Shown here one piece after another: positions 27,605-37,657 of a stretch of 64,000 nt of DNA. The position numbers and the translations under genes were made by a program. The notes beneath the pieces are model-generated. The model saw only the letters and a program-made list of their open reading frames with translations. It was not told the DNA's origin and made no database searches. The stretch is from Syntrophaceae bacterium. Its GTDB lineage: Bacteria > Desulfobacterota > Syntrophia > Syntrophales > Smithellaceae. Position 1 is the stretch's first letter. Each line of letters opens with the position of its first letter. The stretch is from positions 70,906-134,905 of the forward strand of contig JAHDKI010000005.1 in the NCBI GenBank assembly GCA_018436925.1, given 5' to 3'.

Positions 27605-28545
27605 GGCGATGAAGGCAATTTTTTGGCGTTCGTCTTAAAAAACGCCCAGATAACTTCCGTCGTGTAAAACGACGGCTCCCTGCGGTCAGCCCAAAACTTC
27701 CCCGTCTTCGCGCCCGGCCAGGTGTGGCCCATATTCCGAATAAGATACGACAAAACGCGCCGCCCATCGGGACACCGGTAGCGTGTGACGATCGTGTCCG
27801 CCCCGGAAAGCAGATCCGGGTTTCCGTCGCACTCATTTGCGGCGGCCCAGAAGGAAGCCTGCTTTGAACCGGGCGCGAAAGGCGTGCCGTCCCAGGCGCT
27901 GAGGGACGCGCCGGCCGGTATGCCCCCCGCATACGGAATGATATTGTCTTGCATCCCGTTGATTATGAGCGCTGAAACCGGATGCGAAGGCGGTTTCTCA
28001 TCGCCGAAAATCGCCCCGATCACGGGCGCGATTGCGGCAATCCGATGGGAAAGGTCAATTCCCAGGCGGTGGGCCATCATGGCGCCGTTGGACATGCCCG
28101 TCACATAGACCCGGCCGGGATCGATGGGATAGTCCTCGATCAACCGGTCAAGCAACGCATCGATAAACCCGACATCATCCACATCGCCGCGCATGGCATC
28201 GCCGCAGCAATGCCCCGCATTCCAGGTGAGAGGCCCTTTGAGGCGGGCGCCCTCCGGATAAACGACGATGAAATGCTCGGAGACGGCCAGAAACGTAAAT
28301 CCCGTGATCTTTTCAGTATCGCGGCTGCTGCCGCCCCGGCCGTGCAGGACCAGCACCAGCGGAACACGCGCTTCGGACCGTAAAGCACCCGTCGGAACAC
28401 GCACTTCATAGATGCGCTCGAGCCCGTTATGGACGATCGTCCGGCGCTCGGCCCAGACGGAGAAATTCGCGCCCGCGGCCCAGGAAGACTGATAAAGACA
28501 AGCCGTGATCAACAGGCAGACGAAGGCTGTGCGAGCTGTCTTCAT
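27601..28545 (-). CDS. Secreted poly(3-hydroxybutyrate) depolymerase / feruloyl-esterase-like hydrolase (LpqC family)
   Basis: 314 aa with a signal peptide (TAFVCLLITACLYQSSWA). Alpha/beta hydrolase with LVLVLHGRGGS, nucleophile motif TGMSNGAMM, and NMGHTWPG bearing the catalytic His. NAGHCCGDAM provides the conserved Cys pair of the family. These periplasmic or extracellular enzymes hydrolyse short-chain PHA or aryl esters. It stands alone between convergent and divergent neighbours. Confidence 0.85.
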   Translation of the reverse strand: MKTARTAFVCLLITACLYQSSWAAGANFSVWAERRTIVHNGLERIYEVRVPTGALRSEARVPLVLVLHGRGGSSRDTEKITGFTFLAVSEHFIVVYPEGARLKGPLTWNAGHCCGDAMRGDVDDVGFIDALLDRLIEDYPIDPGRVYVTGMSNGAMMAHRLGIDLSHRIAAIAPVIGAIFGDEKPPSHPVSALIINGMQDNIIPYAGGIPAGASLSAWDGTPFAPGSKQASFWAAANECDGNPDLLSGADTIVTRYRCPDGRRVLSYLIRNMGHTWPGAKTGKFWADRREPSFYTTEVIWAFFKTNAKKLPSSP

Positions 28546-28578
28546 TCTCCCTATTCTCCTTCCGGCCTGCGGCAGCGT

Positions 28579-28926
28579 TTATTTTGCTTTTTGGGTCGCT
28601 TTTAAAAACTGAGGACACAGTTCCGACGAACCCGGCTCGTAGTTCCGGCAGGTGGCGGGCCGGGTTTCATGAATGGCGCAGCCGAACTGCTTTCCATCAA
28701 AACAAAAAAAGGGGCAGCCATGCAATGTTTCCCCGGTGTCGGACGAAACCAGATGGTCGCCTTCCCAAGTGGCGTGTTCCCGATGGAGCATCTCCAAGAT
28801 ATCCTGCCGGTTCTCTCGTTTCCAGCGGATGATGTCCTCCTGGGTCACATAAGCCGCGAAATCCGCCAGGCAGCATCGCCCGCACCGCATGCATTCGGGG
28901 AAGGGTTCATTGTTTAATTTCTGCAT
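28579..28926 (-). CDS. YkgJ-family Cys-cluster (zinc/iron-chelating) protein
   Basis: 115 aa with the motif CMRCGRCC at 12-19, then CPFFC, GCAIHETRPATCRNY and a terminal LCPQF, the pattern of CxxCxxCC metal-binding proteins of unknown function. The ATG at 28926 is chosen because similarity begins there; the frame stays open far upstream but reads as non-coding. No strong ribosome binding site is seen. Confidence 0.75.
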   Translation of the reverse strand: MQKLNNEPFPECMRCGRCCLADFAAYVTQEDIIRWKRENRQDILEMLHREHATWEGDHLVSSDTGETLHGCPFFCFDGKQFGCAIHETRPATCRNYEPGSSELCPQFLKATQKAK

Positions 28927-29169
28927 ACTGTCTATCTTTATCAACAGGCCGCCTCGTGCGTAGGCCCTGTCGGCGCGGCTTAAGGCCGGCAACGAAACTT
29001 TTACAAACCTTCCGCCCAAATGCAAGCCTTTTTCGAATAAAGGCCCGATCCCGCCGATTTGATGTCTCGTCCCACCCGATTTCTCCCCGCGGATAAAAGC
29101 GAATTTTCCCGTGGCATTTCCCGAAAGAATCGTTGATAATCCCTCATGCGTCGCAGAAGGATTCAGCCT

Positions 29170-32124
29170 ATGTTCATACATCTTGCACAAAAGCGTCCTT
29201 TTGGCATTGTCGCGTTGGCGGATCAAACTCGGCAAATGCCCTCGCCTCCATCCGCCGGAATCCGGAGATGCTCGCTGTTGTTGATCTTCTTGTTTCTGGC
29301 GCTTCCGGCCTGGCTGGGCGCCGGCGTCGAGAAAACCGTATCGCTCACCGCCGAGGAACGAAACTGGCTTGCGCATAACCCGGACAAACTCACCCTTTAT
29401 TACAATGTGGAGTTTCCCCCCATCGAGTTCGCCTCGGACTCCGGCGCTTTCGTCGGCCTGGGGGCGGATGTCGTCGCGCTGGTTGAGAAACGCCTGGGCA
29501 TCACCTTCAAAAAAATCCCCTCCGACGACTGGAACCGGCATCTGATGGCCTTGGAAAGCGGCCGGTGCGCAGTCGCGCCGACCATCGTCTCCACCGCGGA
29601 AAGGCAGCGGTTTGCTTTCTTCACCACGCCATACGCCGTGGTGCCCGTGGTGATCATCATGACACGGACGCAAGAAAGCCGTCTGGACCTGGACGACCTG
29701 GAAGGCAAAACCGTTGCTGTCGTTTCGGGCTATGCGACCGAATCCTACGCGCAGGAGAGATCGCAAGGCAAATTCAAAATCCTGGCCGTGAACAATGTGT
29801 CCGAGGGGCTTCGCGCCGTGGCCTTTGGCCAGGCCGACGCCATGCTGGAAAATCTGGCCGTGGCCAGTCACTTCATTGATCAAGAAGGCATTCCGGTCCT
29901 GCGCGTCGCGGGCAACACCGACTATAAATTTGCCTGGAGCATCGGGGTCAGCCGGAAGTACCCGCTTTTATTCAGCGCCGTCCAAAAAGCGATGGATACG
30001 ATCGAGCCTTCCGAAATGGAAGCCATTCGCCATCGCTGGATTTCGCTTAAGCCCGCAAGCGGCATGGATTCCAAAACCCTCCGGATCCTGCGTCTGGCGG
30101 GTGCCGTTGCCGTCTCGGCGCTTTTAGTCCTTCTCATCGTCAGTTTTATTCTGCGCCGCAAGCTTCGGGACAAGGCCGCGACACTGGCAATCGCAAGGAA
30201 GGATTTGCTCGACCAAGAAGAGCTCTTCCGGTCGCTGTTTATGAACGCGCCCATTCCGATGGCGCATATTTCCGACAGCGGCCGGGGAATAGCCGTCAAT
30301 GACAACTTTACCCGCACCCTGGGATATGACCTTCAGGATATTCCCGATATCGATCACTGGTGGCCTGCGGTTTACCCTGATCCGGCCTATCGGAAACAGG
30401 CGATGGAAAGCTGGGCCCATGCGCTGCAGCGGCTCGGATCAGGCCAAAGCGAGCCGGAGCCGGCCCAATTCAACATCACGGCCAAAAACGGCCGGATCTT
30501 AACCATGGTCATCAGCGCCACCCCGGTGGGCAATTCGTTGCTCGTCAGCTTCTTCGATGTGACCGAACAGCGAGAAAGAGAGGCCGCGCTGCAGCGACAA
30601 ACGGAATTATTCAGGGCCACCTTCAACGCGACCGCCGACGGCGTGCTGGTGGTGGACAGCGCCGGACGTATTTCCCATATGAACCAGCGGTTTATCGACA
30701 TGTGGAAAATTCCCCCGGCATTTCAGAATGCCGACGACGATGAAACGCTTCTTTCGTATGCGGCAAAACAGATGGAAGACCCGGACGCTTTTCGACGCAA
30801 AGTGCAAGAACTCTACCAAAGCACGGCCGAAGCGCTGGAAGAAATCCGCTTCACCGACGGCAGGATTTTTGAGCGCTATTCCTGCCCGATGGTTCTAAAC
30901 GGCCAGGTGATCGGACGCGTCTGGGATTTCCGGGACATCACGCAACGCAAGCGGGCCGAAGCGGAGCGCGCCAAGCTCCAGGAGCAGCTTTTGCAGTCCG
31001 GAAAGCTCGAGGCGGTGGGTGTTCTGGCAGGCGGCGTCGCCCACGATTTTAACAATATCTTGAGCGCCATCATCGGCTTTGCGGAAATCACCCTCAGCCG
31101 GATGGACTCCGGAGATCCCAACCGCCGGAATCTGGAAAAAATTCTTGACGCGGCTTTGCGCTCGGCCGATCTGACCAAGCAGCTTCTGGCGTTTGCCCGC
31201 AAGCAGACGATCGCGCCGGTAGTCCTTGATCTGAATGAAGCGGTCGGCAGCGTGTTCAGCATGATCCGGCGGATCATCGGTGAAAATATTGAACTTCTAT
31301 GGCAACCCGACACGGGGCCTTGTCCGGTTCGGATGGACCCTTCCCAGATTGATCAGATTCTGCTCAACCTCTGCGTCAACGCCAAAGACGCCATCATGGG
31401 AGTCGGCGTCATCACCATTGAAACCGGGTTGATTGACCTGGGGAAATCAGACGTGGAACACCGCCCCGACGTCGCGCCCGGATCTTACGTGACGCTTTCC
31501 GTGAACGACACGGGCTGTGGAATGGATGTCGAGACCCTCAAACATATCTTTGATCCATTCTTCACTACCAAAGGGCTGGGCCAGGGAACCGGCATGGGCT
31601 GTGCAACCGTTTACGGCATCGTCAAACAAAACGAAGGATTTATCGACGTGCAGAGCCGCCCGGGCGAAGGAACCCTTTTCAAAATCTATTTTCCGCGTCA
31701 TGACGCGGCGATCCGGAAAACCGTGACAGATCGCCTTCATGCGATACCGGCAAGTCGGGGAGAAACTGTTCTCGTTATTGAGGACGAACCCACTATCCTG
31801 GAAATGGTAACCATGATGCTCAGGCATCTGGGATACGGGATTTTATCCGCCGCAACACCCGGAGAAGCCTTGCAGATTGCGCACGAACATCCGGCAGACA
31901 TTCACCTCGTCCTCACCGACGTGGTCATGCCGGAAATGAACGGCCGGGATCTGGTCGATCGCCTCAAGGCCATCCGTCCGAAGCTCAAAACCCTGTTTAT
32001 GTCCGGCTACACCGCGGATGTCATTGCCGACCAGGGAGTGCTCGATGCGCATGTGGATTTTATTCACAAGCCTTTTTCGATTAAGGATCTCGCAGCAAAA
32101 ATCCGCGAGGTCCTCGATGCGTAA
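29170..32124 (+). CDS. Hybrid sensor histidine kinase with periplasmic solute-binding domain, two PAS domains and receiver
   Basis: 984 aa. A hydrophobic N-terminus (about 33-50) leads to a periplasmic SBP_bac_3 domain (about 60-300; [27 protein letters not shown]), a membrane helix (about 310-332), PAS (about 347-465) and PAS (about 475-595). Next come HisKA with phospho-acceptor His625 in [11 protein letters not shown], an HATPase ([29 protein letters not shown]) and a receiver (866-984) with Asp917 in [13 protein letters not shown]. The amino-acid-binding-like domain suggests a small-molecule ligand. AAGGA precedes the ATG at 29170; one at 29146 is the alternative. No cognate response regulator gene is adjacent. 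Confidence 0.92.
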   Translation: MFIHLAQKRPFGIVALADQTRQMPSPPSAGIRRCSLLLIFLFLALPAWLGAGVEKTVSLTAEERNWLAHNPDKLTLYYNVEFPPIEFASDSGAFVGLGADVVALVEKRLGITFKKIPSDDWNRHLMALESGRCAVAPTIVSTAERQRFAFFTTPYAVVPVVIIMTRTQESRLDLDDLEGKTVAVVSGYATESYAQERSQGKFKILAVNNVSEGLRAVAFGQADAMLENLAVASHFIDQEGIPVLRVAGNTDYKFAWSIGVSRKYPLLFSAVQKAMDTIEPSEMEAIRHRWISLKPASGMDSKTLRILRLAGAVAVSALLVLLIVSFILRRKLRDKAATLAIARKDLLDQEELFRSLFMNAPIPMAHISDSGRGIAVNDNFTRTLGYDLQDIPDIDHWWPAVYPDPAYRKQAMESWAHALQRLGSGQSEPEPAQFNITAKNGRILTMVISATPVGNSLLVSFFDVTEQREREAALQRQTELFRATFNATADGVLVVDSAGRISHMNQRFIDMWKIPPAFQNADDDETLLSYAAKQMEDPDAFRRKVQELYQSTAEALEEIRFTDGRIFERYSCPMVLNGQVIGRVWDFRDITQRKRAEAERAKLQEQLLQSGKLEAVGVLAGGVAHDFNNILSAIIGFAEITLSRMDSGDPNRRNLEKILDAALRSADLTKQLLAFARKQTIAPVVLDLNEAVGSVFSMIRRIIGENIELLWQPDTGPCPVRMDPSQIDQILLNLCVNAKDAIMGVGVITIETGLIDLGKSDVEHRPDVAPGSYVTLSVNDTGCGMDVETLKHIFDPFFTTKGLGQGTGMGCATVYGIVKQNEGFIDVQSRPGEGTLFKIYFPRHDAAIRKTVTDRLHAIPASRGETVLVIEDEPTILEMVTMMLRHLGYGILSAATPGEALQIAHEHPADIHLVLTDVVMPEMNGRDLVDRLKAIRPKLKTLFMSGYTADVIADQGVLDAHVDFIHKPFSIKDLAAKIREVLDA

Positions 32125-32174
32125 GTCATAGCTCCGGCAACACTCCGTGGATCTTTCACCGGAAATCTATGACT

Positions 32175-32203
32175 TTGACGTGCGTCGATATTTCATGTAG
32201 AAT
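32175..32203 (+). promoter_or_regulatory. Promoter of the AOR/alcohol dehydrogenase operon
   Basis: TTGACG (32175-32180), 17-bp spacer, TAGAAT (32198-32203). The first gene starts 35 bp further on. Confidence 0.65.
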
Positions 32204-32237
32204 GCGCCAAATTCTTCACCACAAGGAGAATTCACCC

Positions 32238-32765
32238 ATGGCGAGAGTACGGGAAATTTCTTCCGGGCGAAAGCCGTTGAAGCGAGCGTATGTAGCCATG
32301 TTTCTATGGTTTACCGGTCGGGCCATTCAGGCTGCGGCCAAAGCCGACAACCAGGTCAAAAGCGAGTTCGAGGCTCTCCCCGAAAACTTCACCTTTTCTT
32401 TGGGCTGTCTGCCTGACGGGCCCTGGATGGTCGTCGGCAAGAAAAATGGTGTCGTGAAGTATCTGGGCGGCAAACTCCCGGAGAAACAGCATGTCCGGCT
32501 GGCCATCAAGAACCTGGATGCAGGCTTTCTGATTCTGTCCTTTCAGGAAAGCACGGCGCTGGCGACCACCCGCAACCGTCTGGTGACCGATGGAGAAGTT
32601 CCCTACGCGCTTGCGGTGATCCGGATTCTCGATATCGTCGAGGTTTATCTCCTTCCCAAAATCATCGCTTCGCTGGCGGTGAAACGCTATCCGAAACACT
32701 GGTCCGTCGCCAGAAAATTGAAAGGCCGCATCGCGATTTACACACGCGCACTTCTGGGTCTTTGA
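32238..32765 (+). CDS. Conserved-looking protein of unknown function in the AOR operon
   Basis: 175 aa, AAGGAG before the ATG. No family recognised. The N-terminus is basic (RKPLKRAYVAMFLWFTGRAIQAA), followed by an alpha/beta region with ENFTFSLGCLPDGPWMVVGKKNG and LGGKLPEKQHVRLAIKNLDAGFLI. The alternation recalls SCP2-like lipid-binding folds, but I cannot support that firmly. Being first in an operon of aldehyde/alcohol redox genes, it may bind or present a hydrophobic substrate. Confidence 0.6.
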   Translation: MARVREISSGRKPLKRAYVAMFLWFTGRAIQAAAKADNQVKSEFEALPENFTFSLGCLPDGPWMVVGKKNGVVKYLGGKLPEKQHVRLAIKNLDAGFLILSFQESTALATTRNRLVTDGEVPYALAVIRILDIVEVYLLPKIIASLAVKRYPKHWSVARKLKGRIAIYTRALLGL

Positions 32766-32779
32766 TCCAAGGGGGAAAT

Positions 32780-33949
32780 ATGAAGGTTGAATCCCTGCTG
32801 TCGTTCACCTGTCCGGTGAAGATGAATTCGGGCAATAAGGTGCTCGAAGGCCTGCCGTTCGAACTGGCCGGGCTCAACGCCGCAAAGCCCCTGATCCTGG
32901 CAAGCCCGAACGATACACCTCCCAAAGCCATCAAAATCCTTCTCAGCGCCTTCGGAGATTCGAAAATGACCTTCGGGCTTTTCGACGGAATCGACGAGGC
33001 GGAAGATCTCGGCACCATTGAATACCTTAAGAATATCTGCCAAAAAGACCGTTACGACGCCCTGATCGCGCTGGGCGGAAGAGCAGCCGACGCGGCCAAG
33101 GTGCTCAATATGACCGTGTCTTACAAGTTGCCGGATGCCCGGCTTCTCACCGCAGAAACGACTATCAACAAACCGCTTGGACCGCTGGTCGTGGCGATAA
33201 CGGCAGGCGCGACCGGTCTGGAAACATCCTCTTTAGCCCATTTTGGAAACCGGGTTTATCGCTCTGAATATCTGGCCCCCTCCCTGGCCGTCATCGACCC
33301 GCGCCTGGCCGTCTCGCAAGATGCCGCGGCCATGGCCTGTTCGGGCCTTGCGGCTTTTGCCCGTGCCGTCGAAGCGCACGGCGCTGTGCCCGAAAATCCG
33401 TTTCGACGGGCCTATTCCTTCGCCGCCATCCGGTTTATCCTGGAGAACCTTCCGGCTGCCGTTTCCAACCCCGGCAATCGAAAAGCCGCACTCGCGGTTG
33501 CCAATGCCGCAGCCATGTCCGGCTGCGCGCTCGCCGATGGAGGCAACACCGGTCTGCACAAAATCGGGCAGGCTTTCTCCGGCACAGGCCGCGGACCTGC
33601 CGGGATGATTATGGCCATGGCCCTTCCTTATATGCTCAACGACTACAAAGTAAACGGCGGGTTCGACCTTGCGGCGCTACTGCACCCTCTTGCAGACGAC
33701 GACACGTTCGCGAAAACGCCGGAAAGTGAGCGGGCCGACGCGGCGACTGACATTGCGAACCGTTTCGTTTCCGGTCTGCAAAAAACCGCCGGCAAAGCCC
33801 TGCCGCGAACCCTCAAAGAAACCGGCCTTCCCGGCTATCTTCTGGAAGACCTGCTGGAAACATTAGACGCTGGCCCGGACGGGGCCCGGCTGTGTTCGGT
33901 CGCAAGAAGAATGTGGGATGGAGTGTCTCCTGACGCGAAGAAAGGATGA
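32780..33949 (+). CDS. Degenerate iron-alcohol-dehydrogenase-like protein lacking metal ligands
   Basis: 389 aa, AGGGGGA before the ATG. The whole Fe-ADH fold is recognisable against the intact neighbour: ALGGRAADAAKVLN replaces GGGSVMD, GLAAFARAVEAH replaces the metal-binding GMDAMSHAVEA (Asp to Ala, His to Arg), and GLHKIGQAF...RGPAGMIMAMALPY replaces HNLGHA...VPHG, keeping one His but changing the last ligand His to Ala. Three of four metal ligands and the nucleotide loop are gone while length and reading frame are kept, so it looks like a maintained pseudoenzyme and not decay. It overlaps into the next gene's ribosome binding region. Confidence 0.8.
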   Translation: MKVESLLSFTCPVKMNSGNKVLEGLPFELAGLNAAKPLILASPNDTPPKAIKILLSAFGDSKMTFGLFDGIDEAEDLGTIEYLKNICQKDRYDALIALGGRAADAAKVLNMTVSYKLPDARLLTAETTINKPLGPLVVAITAGATGLETSSLAHFGNRVYRSEYLAPSLAVIDPRLAVSQDAAAMACSGLAAFARAVEAHGAVPENPFRRAYSFAAIRFILENLPAAVSNPGNRKAALAVANAAAMSGCALADGGNTGLHKIGQAFSGTGRGPAGMIMAMALPYMLNDYKVNGGFDLAALLHPLADDDTFAKTPESERADAATDIANRFVSGLQKTAGKALPRTLKETGLPGYLLEDLLETLDAGPDGARLCSVARRMWDGVSPDAKKG

Positions 33950-33954
33950 TTCCG

Positions 33955-35199
33955 ATGCTGTTGCCGGACTACTATGAATTCTGCTGTCGTGTGAAGCTGA
34001 TTGCGGGCCATGACGCTCTGGAAAAGATACCGGAACTGCTCGCCGCAAAAGGCGCGCGAAAACCGCTTATCATCACGGACAAAGGCGTTGCCGGAGCCGG
34101 ACTGGTCGACATCGTCTCCCGGGCGGCAGGCAAACTGGATCCAAACCTGGTCAATGACAGTGTTCCGCCCGATTCCGATCTGAAAGTCGTCCATGAGCTC
34201 GCAAAGCTCTATCAGGAAAACGCCTGCGACGCGCTTATCGCCGTAGGCGGAGGCTCCGTCATGGACACGGCCAAAGGGGTGAACATTGTTGTTTCCGAAA
34301 ACGCGACGGATCTCATGGCCTTTTCCGGCGTGGGCGCGCTCAAAAGGCCTCTTAAACCTCTTGTCGCCGTGCCGACGACCGCGGGCACCGGATCGGAAGT
34401 CACCCAGGTCGCGGTCATCAAAGATCATGACAAACATCTGAAAATGGCTTTCGGCAGCTATTTTCTGCTGCCCGACATCGCCATTCTGGATTCCCGCATG
34501 ACGCTCACCATGCCGCCTTTCATCACGGCCATGACGGGTATGGACGCCATGAGCCACGCCGTGGAAGCCTGCTACTGTCTTCAGAAAAATCCGCTAAGCG
34601 ACGCGCATGCGCTGGCAGCCGTTTCACTTTTATACGCCTATCTGCCGCAGGCCGTAAACAACCCGTCGGACCGCGACGCCAGACTGTCGATGGCCATAGG
34701 CGCCTGCCTCGCGGGCATGGCTTTTTCCAATTCCATGGTGGGACTCGTTCATAATCTGGGGCACGCCACCGGTTCTGTCTGCGGGGTACCTCATGGCTTG
34801 TGTATGGCCATCCTGCTGCCTTATGGGCTGGAATACAATCTGCACAAACGCGAAGAGGCCATTGCGGGCCTGCTGCTCTCGATGGCCGGGCCGCACATTT
34901 ACAAAGAGACGCCGGAAGAACAGCGGGCGCAAAAGGTGATCTCGCTCATCCGCAAACTCAATGACGATCTGCATGCCAAAACCGGCGGACGGCATGCAAG
35001 ATCTTTAAGCGAAGTCAAAGACCGGGACGGAAAACCCGCCGTCCCCCGGGAGGCGCTGCCCCAAATCGCTCAGGCGGCGCTTCTCGACGGCGCGTCGGTT
35101 TATAATCCCGAAGAGACGGATTATGAAGACAATCTGATGGTTTTGGAAGCGGCCTGGGAAGGAAAGCCCTTGGATCGCGCAAAAGTGAAGAAGGGTTAG
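33955..35199 (+). CDS. Iron-containing alcohol dehydrogenase
   Basis: 414 aa NAD(P)-dependent group III alcohol dehydrogenase, oxidising alcohols or reducing aldehydes. Cofactor loop AVGGGSVMDTAKG (about 95-107), metal ligands in TGMDAMSHAVEA, GLVHNLGHATG and GVPHGLCMAILLPYG are all intact. The ATG at 33955 has GAAAGGA 8 nt upstream; an ATG at 33946 is too close to it. It lies between its degenerate paralogue and an aldehyde:ferredoxin oxidoreductase, so alcohol, aldehyde and acid can be interconverted within one operon. Confidence 0.92.
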   Translation: MLLPDYYEFCCRVKLIAGHDALEKIPELLAAKGARKPLIITDKGVAGAGLVDIVSRAAGKLDPNLVNDSVPPDSDLKVVHELAKLYQENACDALIAVGGGSVMDTAKGVNIVVSENATDLMAFSGVGALKRPLKPLVAVPTTAGTGSEVTQVAVIKDHDKHLKMAFGSYFLLPDIAILDSRMTLTMPPFITAMTGMDAMSHAVEACYCLQKNPLSDAHALAAVSLLYAYLPQAVNNPSDRDARLSMAIGACLAGMAFSNSMVGLVHNLGHATGSVCGVPHGLCMAILLPYGLEYNLHKREEAIAGLLLSMAGPHIYKETPEEQRAQKVISLIRKLNDDLHAKTGGRHARSLSEVKDRDGKPAVPREALPQIAQAALLDGASVYNPEETDYEDNLMVLEAAWEGKPLDRAKVKKG

Positions 35200-35220
35200 A
35201 AAGCGAAAAGGAGCTAAACG

Positions 35221-37170
35221 ATGCCGAAACCCTACATGGGAAAAATCCTCATGGTGGACTTGTCGTCGCATACCCTGACCGAAGAGGTCATTCCCGATGC
35301 GGTTTATGAACAGTATCTCTCGGGAATGGGATTGGGCGCCTATATCCTCTATAACCGGATTCCGGCAGGAGCCGATCCGCTGGGGCCGGAAAACATCCTG
35401 GGCTTTTGTTCGGGGCTGCTGACCGGATCGGGAAGCCTCTTTTCCGGACGCTGGACGCTTACGGGCAAATCACCCCTCACCGGCTGCTGGGGCGACGCCA
35501 ACTGCGGCGGCACCTTTTCACCCGCCATCAAGCGCTGCGGCTATGACGCCATCTTTTTTTCAGGCATAAGCGACACACCCGTTTATCTGTATATCAAAAA
35601 CGGCACGGCCACGCTTCGGGACGCAACAGACCTCTGGGGGGAAGACGCGATTGCCACGGAAGAACGCCTCGGGGCGCGTCACGGACTTAAAGCCGGCATT
35701 GCCGTGATCGGGCCGGCCGGAGAAAAGCTATCTCTCATTTCGGGCGTCTGCACCGACCGCGGCCGAATCGCCGCGCGCTCCGGCCTGGGCGCGGTGATGG
35801 GGTCCAAAAAGCTCAAGGCCGTGGTTCTCGACGGCGTGAAGCGCATCGGCGCGGCTGATCCCGCTGCGATGAAACGCTTAAGCCGCCATTGCAGCAAGTG
35901 GGTCGGTTTCAACCTGCCTTTAACCCCCGGCAGCGTCTTTGCCCGCGTGGGCAGTTTCCTGCGCATCACGCCGGTGCTGTTTCCCCAGGACGGCCTTTTG
36001 TACACCAACATCTTGAAGAAGTGGGGAACGGGCGGCATGAATCAGGCGTCCATCGAAATGGGCGACGCGCCGCTGAAAAACTGGGAGGGGACAAACCGCG
36101 ACTTCCCGATTGCGAAATCCCGCAAGATCAATCCCGACCGAATTCTGGAGACGGAAATCGTCAAATATCACTGCTACTCCTGCCCGCTGGGCTGCGGCGG
36201 CACCTGCGCCGCCAAAGGGATGCCGGGGCACACGCACAAGCCCGAATATGAAAGTATCCTGGCTTTGGGCGGCCTGTGCATGAATGAAGACCTCGACAGT
36301 ATTTACTATCTCAACGAACTGCTCAACCGCGCCGGGATGGACACCATCTCCGCCGGCGCGACGGCGGCCTTCGCGATTGAATGCTTCGAGAAAGGCGTGC
36401 TCACCAAGGAAGACACAGACGGTCTGGAACTCAAATGGGGCAATACCGAAGCCACCGTCGCCCTCATCAAAAAAATGATCCGGCGGGAAGGCTTAGGCGA
36501 TGTGCTGGCCGACGGAACCAAAATAGCGGCGGCAAAAATCGGCAAAGGCGCTGAGGCGTTCACCGTTCACGCCGGCGGTCAGGAACCGGCCATGCACGAC
36601 GGCCGCAATGACCCGGGCTTCAACATTCATTACAGCCTGGAGCCCACACCGGGCCGTCACACGCTGGGCGCACATTTGTATTACGAAATGTTTCAGCTGT
36701 GGAAGCGCGTCAAGGGCCTGCCTAAACCCAAACCTCTGTTTGCAAAATCGAGCAAATACAGAATCGACGCGGAAAAAGCCGCGATGGCCGCCGCATGCAG
36801 CCGCTTTATGAGTCTGGCCAACGGCGCGGGCATGTGTATGTTCGGGCTTTTCCTGGGCGCAAAACGCACGCCCACGTTTGACTGGCTCAACGCGGCAACC
36901 GGCTGGACGCTGTCGCCTGAAGACTACATGGTTGTCGGCGAGCGGATTCAAACGCTCAAGCAGGCCTTCAACGTCAAGCACGGCATCGAGCCGAAGAATA
37001 ACTTTATCAGCGCGCGCGCCCAAGGAACCGTTCCCCAGCGTGAAGGCGCCAACAAAGGGCGGTCCGTGGACGTGGAGAAACTCGCCTGCGATTACTGGAC
37101 GCAGTTCGGATGGGATCCCGACACCGGAAAACCCAAGGACGAAACCCTGCGTAAACTGGGCATTTCATAA
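35221..37170 (+). CDS. Aldehyde:ferredoxin oxidoreductase (tungsten AOR family)
   Basis: 649 aa. Oxidises aldehydes to acids with ferredoxin as acceptor, or reduces acids when ferredoxin is very low-potential. N-terminal domain GKILMVDLSSHTLTEE, pterin-binding region (GRWTLTGKSP, GDANCGGTF), the 4Fe-4S ligands CYSCPLGCGGTC at about 320-331 and the final cysteine in GAGMCMFGLF are visible. Length matches AOR (600-650). The closest residues favour a general AOR and not the BamB benzoyl-CoA reductase branch, but substrate is unknown. A polyferredoxin gene follows after 12 bp. Confidence 0.92.
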   Translation: MPKPYMGKILMVDLSSHTLTEEVIPDAVYEQYLSGMGLGAYILYNRIPAGADPLGPENILGFCSGLLTGSGSLFSGRWTLTGKSPLTGCWGDANCGGTFSPAIKRCGYDAIFFSGISDTPVYLYIKNGTATLRDATDLWGEDAIATEERLGARHGLKAGIAVIGPAGEKLSLISGVCTDRGRIAARSGLGAVMGSKKLKAVVLDGVKRIGAADPAAMKRLSRHCSKWVGFNLPLTPGSVFARVGSFLRITPVLFPQDGLLYTNILKKWGTGGMNQASIEMGDAPLKNWEGTNRDFPIAKSRKINPDRILETEIVKYHCYSCPLGCGGTCAAKGMPGHTHKPEYESILALGGLCMNEDLDSIYYLNELLNRAGMDTISAGATAAFAIECFEKGVLTKEDTDGLELKWGNTEATVALIKKMIRREGLGDVLADGTKIAAAKIGKGAEAFTVHAGGQEPAMHDGRNDPGFNIHYSLEPTPGRHTLGAHLYYEMFQLWKRVKGLPKPKPLFAKSSKYRIDAEKAAMAAACSRFMSLANGAGMCMFGLFLGAKRTPTFDWLNAATGWTLSPEDYMVVGERIQTLKQAFNVKHGIEPKNNFISARAQGTVPQREGANKGRSVDVEKLACDYWTQFGWDPDTGKPKDETLRKLGIS

Positions 37171-37182
37171 GAGAGGACGGAT

Positions 37183-37608
37183 ATGGCCTACACGATCACG
37201 GAAAAATGCAACGGGTGCGGCGCTTGCGCGCGGGTCTGCCCGGCCGATGCGATCACGGGGGAAAAAAAGAAGCTCCACGTCATCGCCGCAGCACAGTGCA
37301 TTGAATGCGGCGCCTGCGGCAGAAGCTGCCCGCACGCGTCAGTCCTGGACGCCACAGGCACGCTGTGTGGACTGATCAAACGCTCCGAATGGCTAAAGCC
37401 CGCCTTCATCATCAAATCCTGCATCGCCTGCGGGATTTGTGTCGATACTTGTCCGGTCGGGTGCCTGGCCATGTCGGACCTTCCCCGCGACAAAGGCGTG
37501 GCTCCGTACCCCTACCTTCAGGCGGCCAAAGCCTGCATCGGCTGCGGCTTCTGCAGTCATGACTGCCCGACTGACGCCCTCGTCATGCAGAAACCCGCGA
37601 AGTCCTGA
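37183..37608 (+). CDS. Ferredoxin with four 4Fe-4S motifs
   Basis: 141 aa with four classical motifs: CNGCGACARVCP, CIECGACGRSCP, CIACGICVDTCP and CIGCGFCSHDCP, that is two dicluster ferredoxin units in one chain. Likely the electron acceptor or wire for the AOR encoded just upstream. GAGAGGA precedes the ATG. It ends the operon 50 bp before a convergent gene; no terminator hairpin is evident. Confidence 0.92.
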   Translation: MAYTITEKCNGCGACARVCPADAITGEKKKLHVIAAAQCIECGACGRSCPHASVLDATGTLCGLIKRSEWLKPAFIIKSCIACGICVDTCPVGCLAMSDLPRDKGVAPYPYLQAAKACIGCGFCSHDCPTDALVMQKPAKS

Positions 37609-37657
37609 ATGCGTCATTCAAACCTCAGTCCCCGAAGACATCTGGCAGGGCGCAAAG

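Noticed and set aside
28927..29883. Upstream extension of the YkgJ-like gene as a 434-aa protein
   Set aside because: The extension overlaps the start of the histidine kinase gene on the other strand and shows no domain; similarity begins at the ATG at 28926.
35221..37608. AOR plus ferredoxin as a BamBC-type benzoyl-CoA reductase
   Set aside because: The AOR-like protein does not show the BamB-type N-terminus I would expect and no other bam-type subunits (Nuo-like, Hdr-like) are adjacent.
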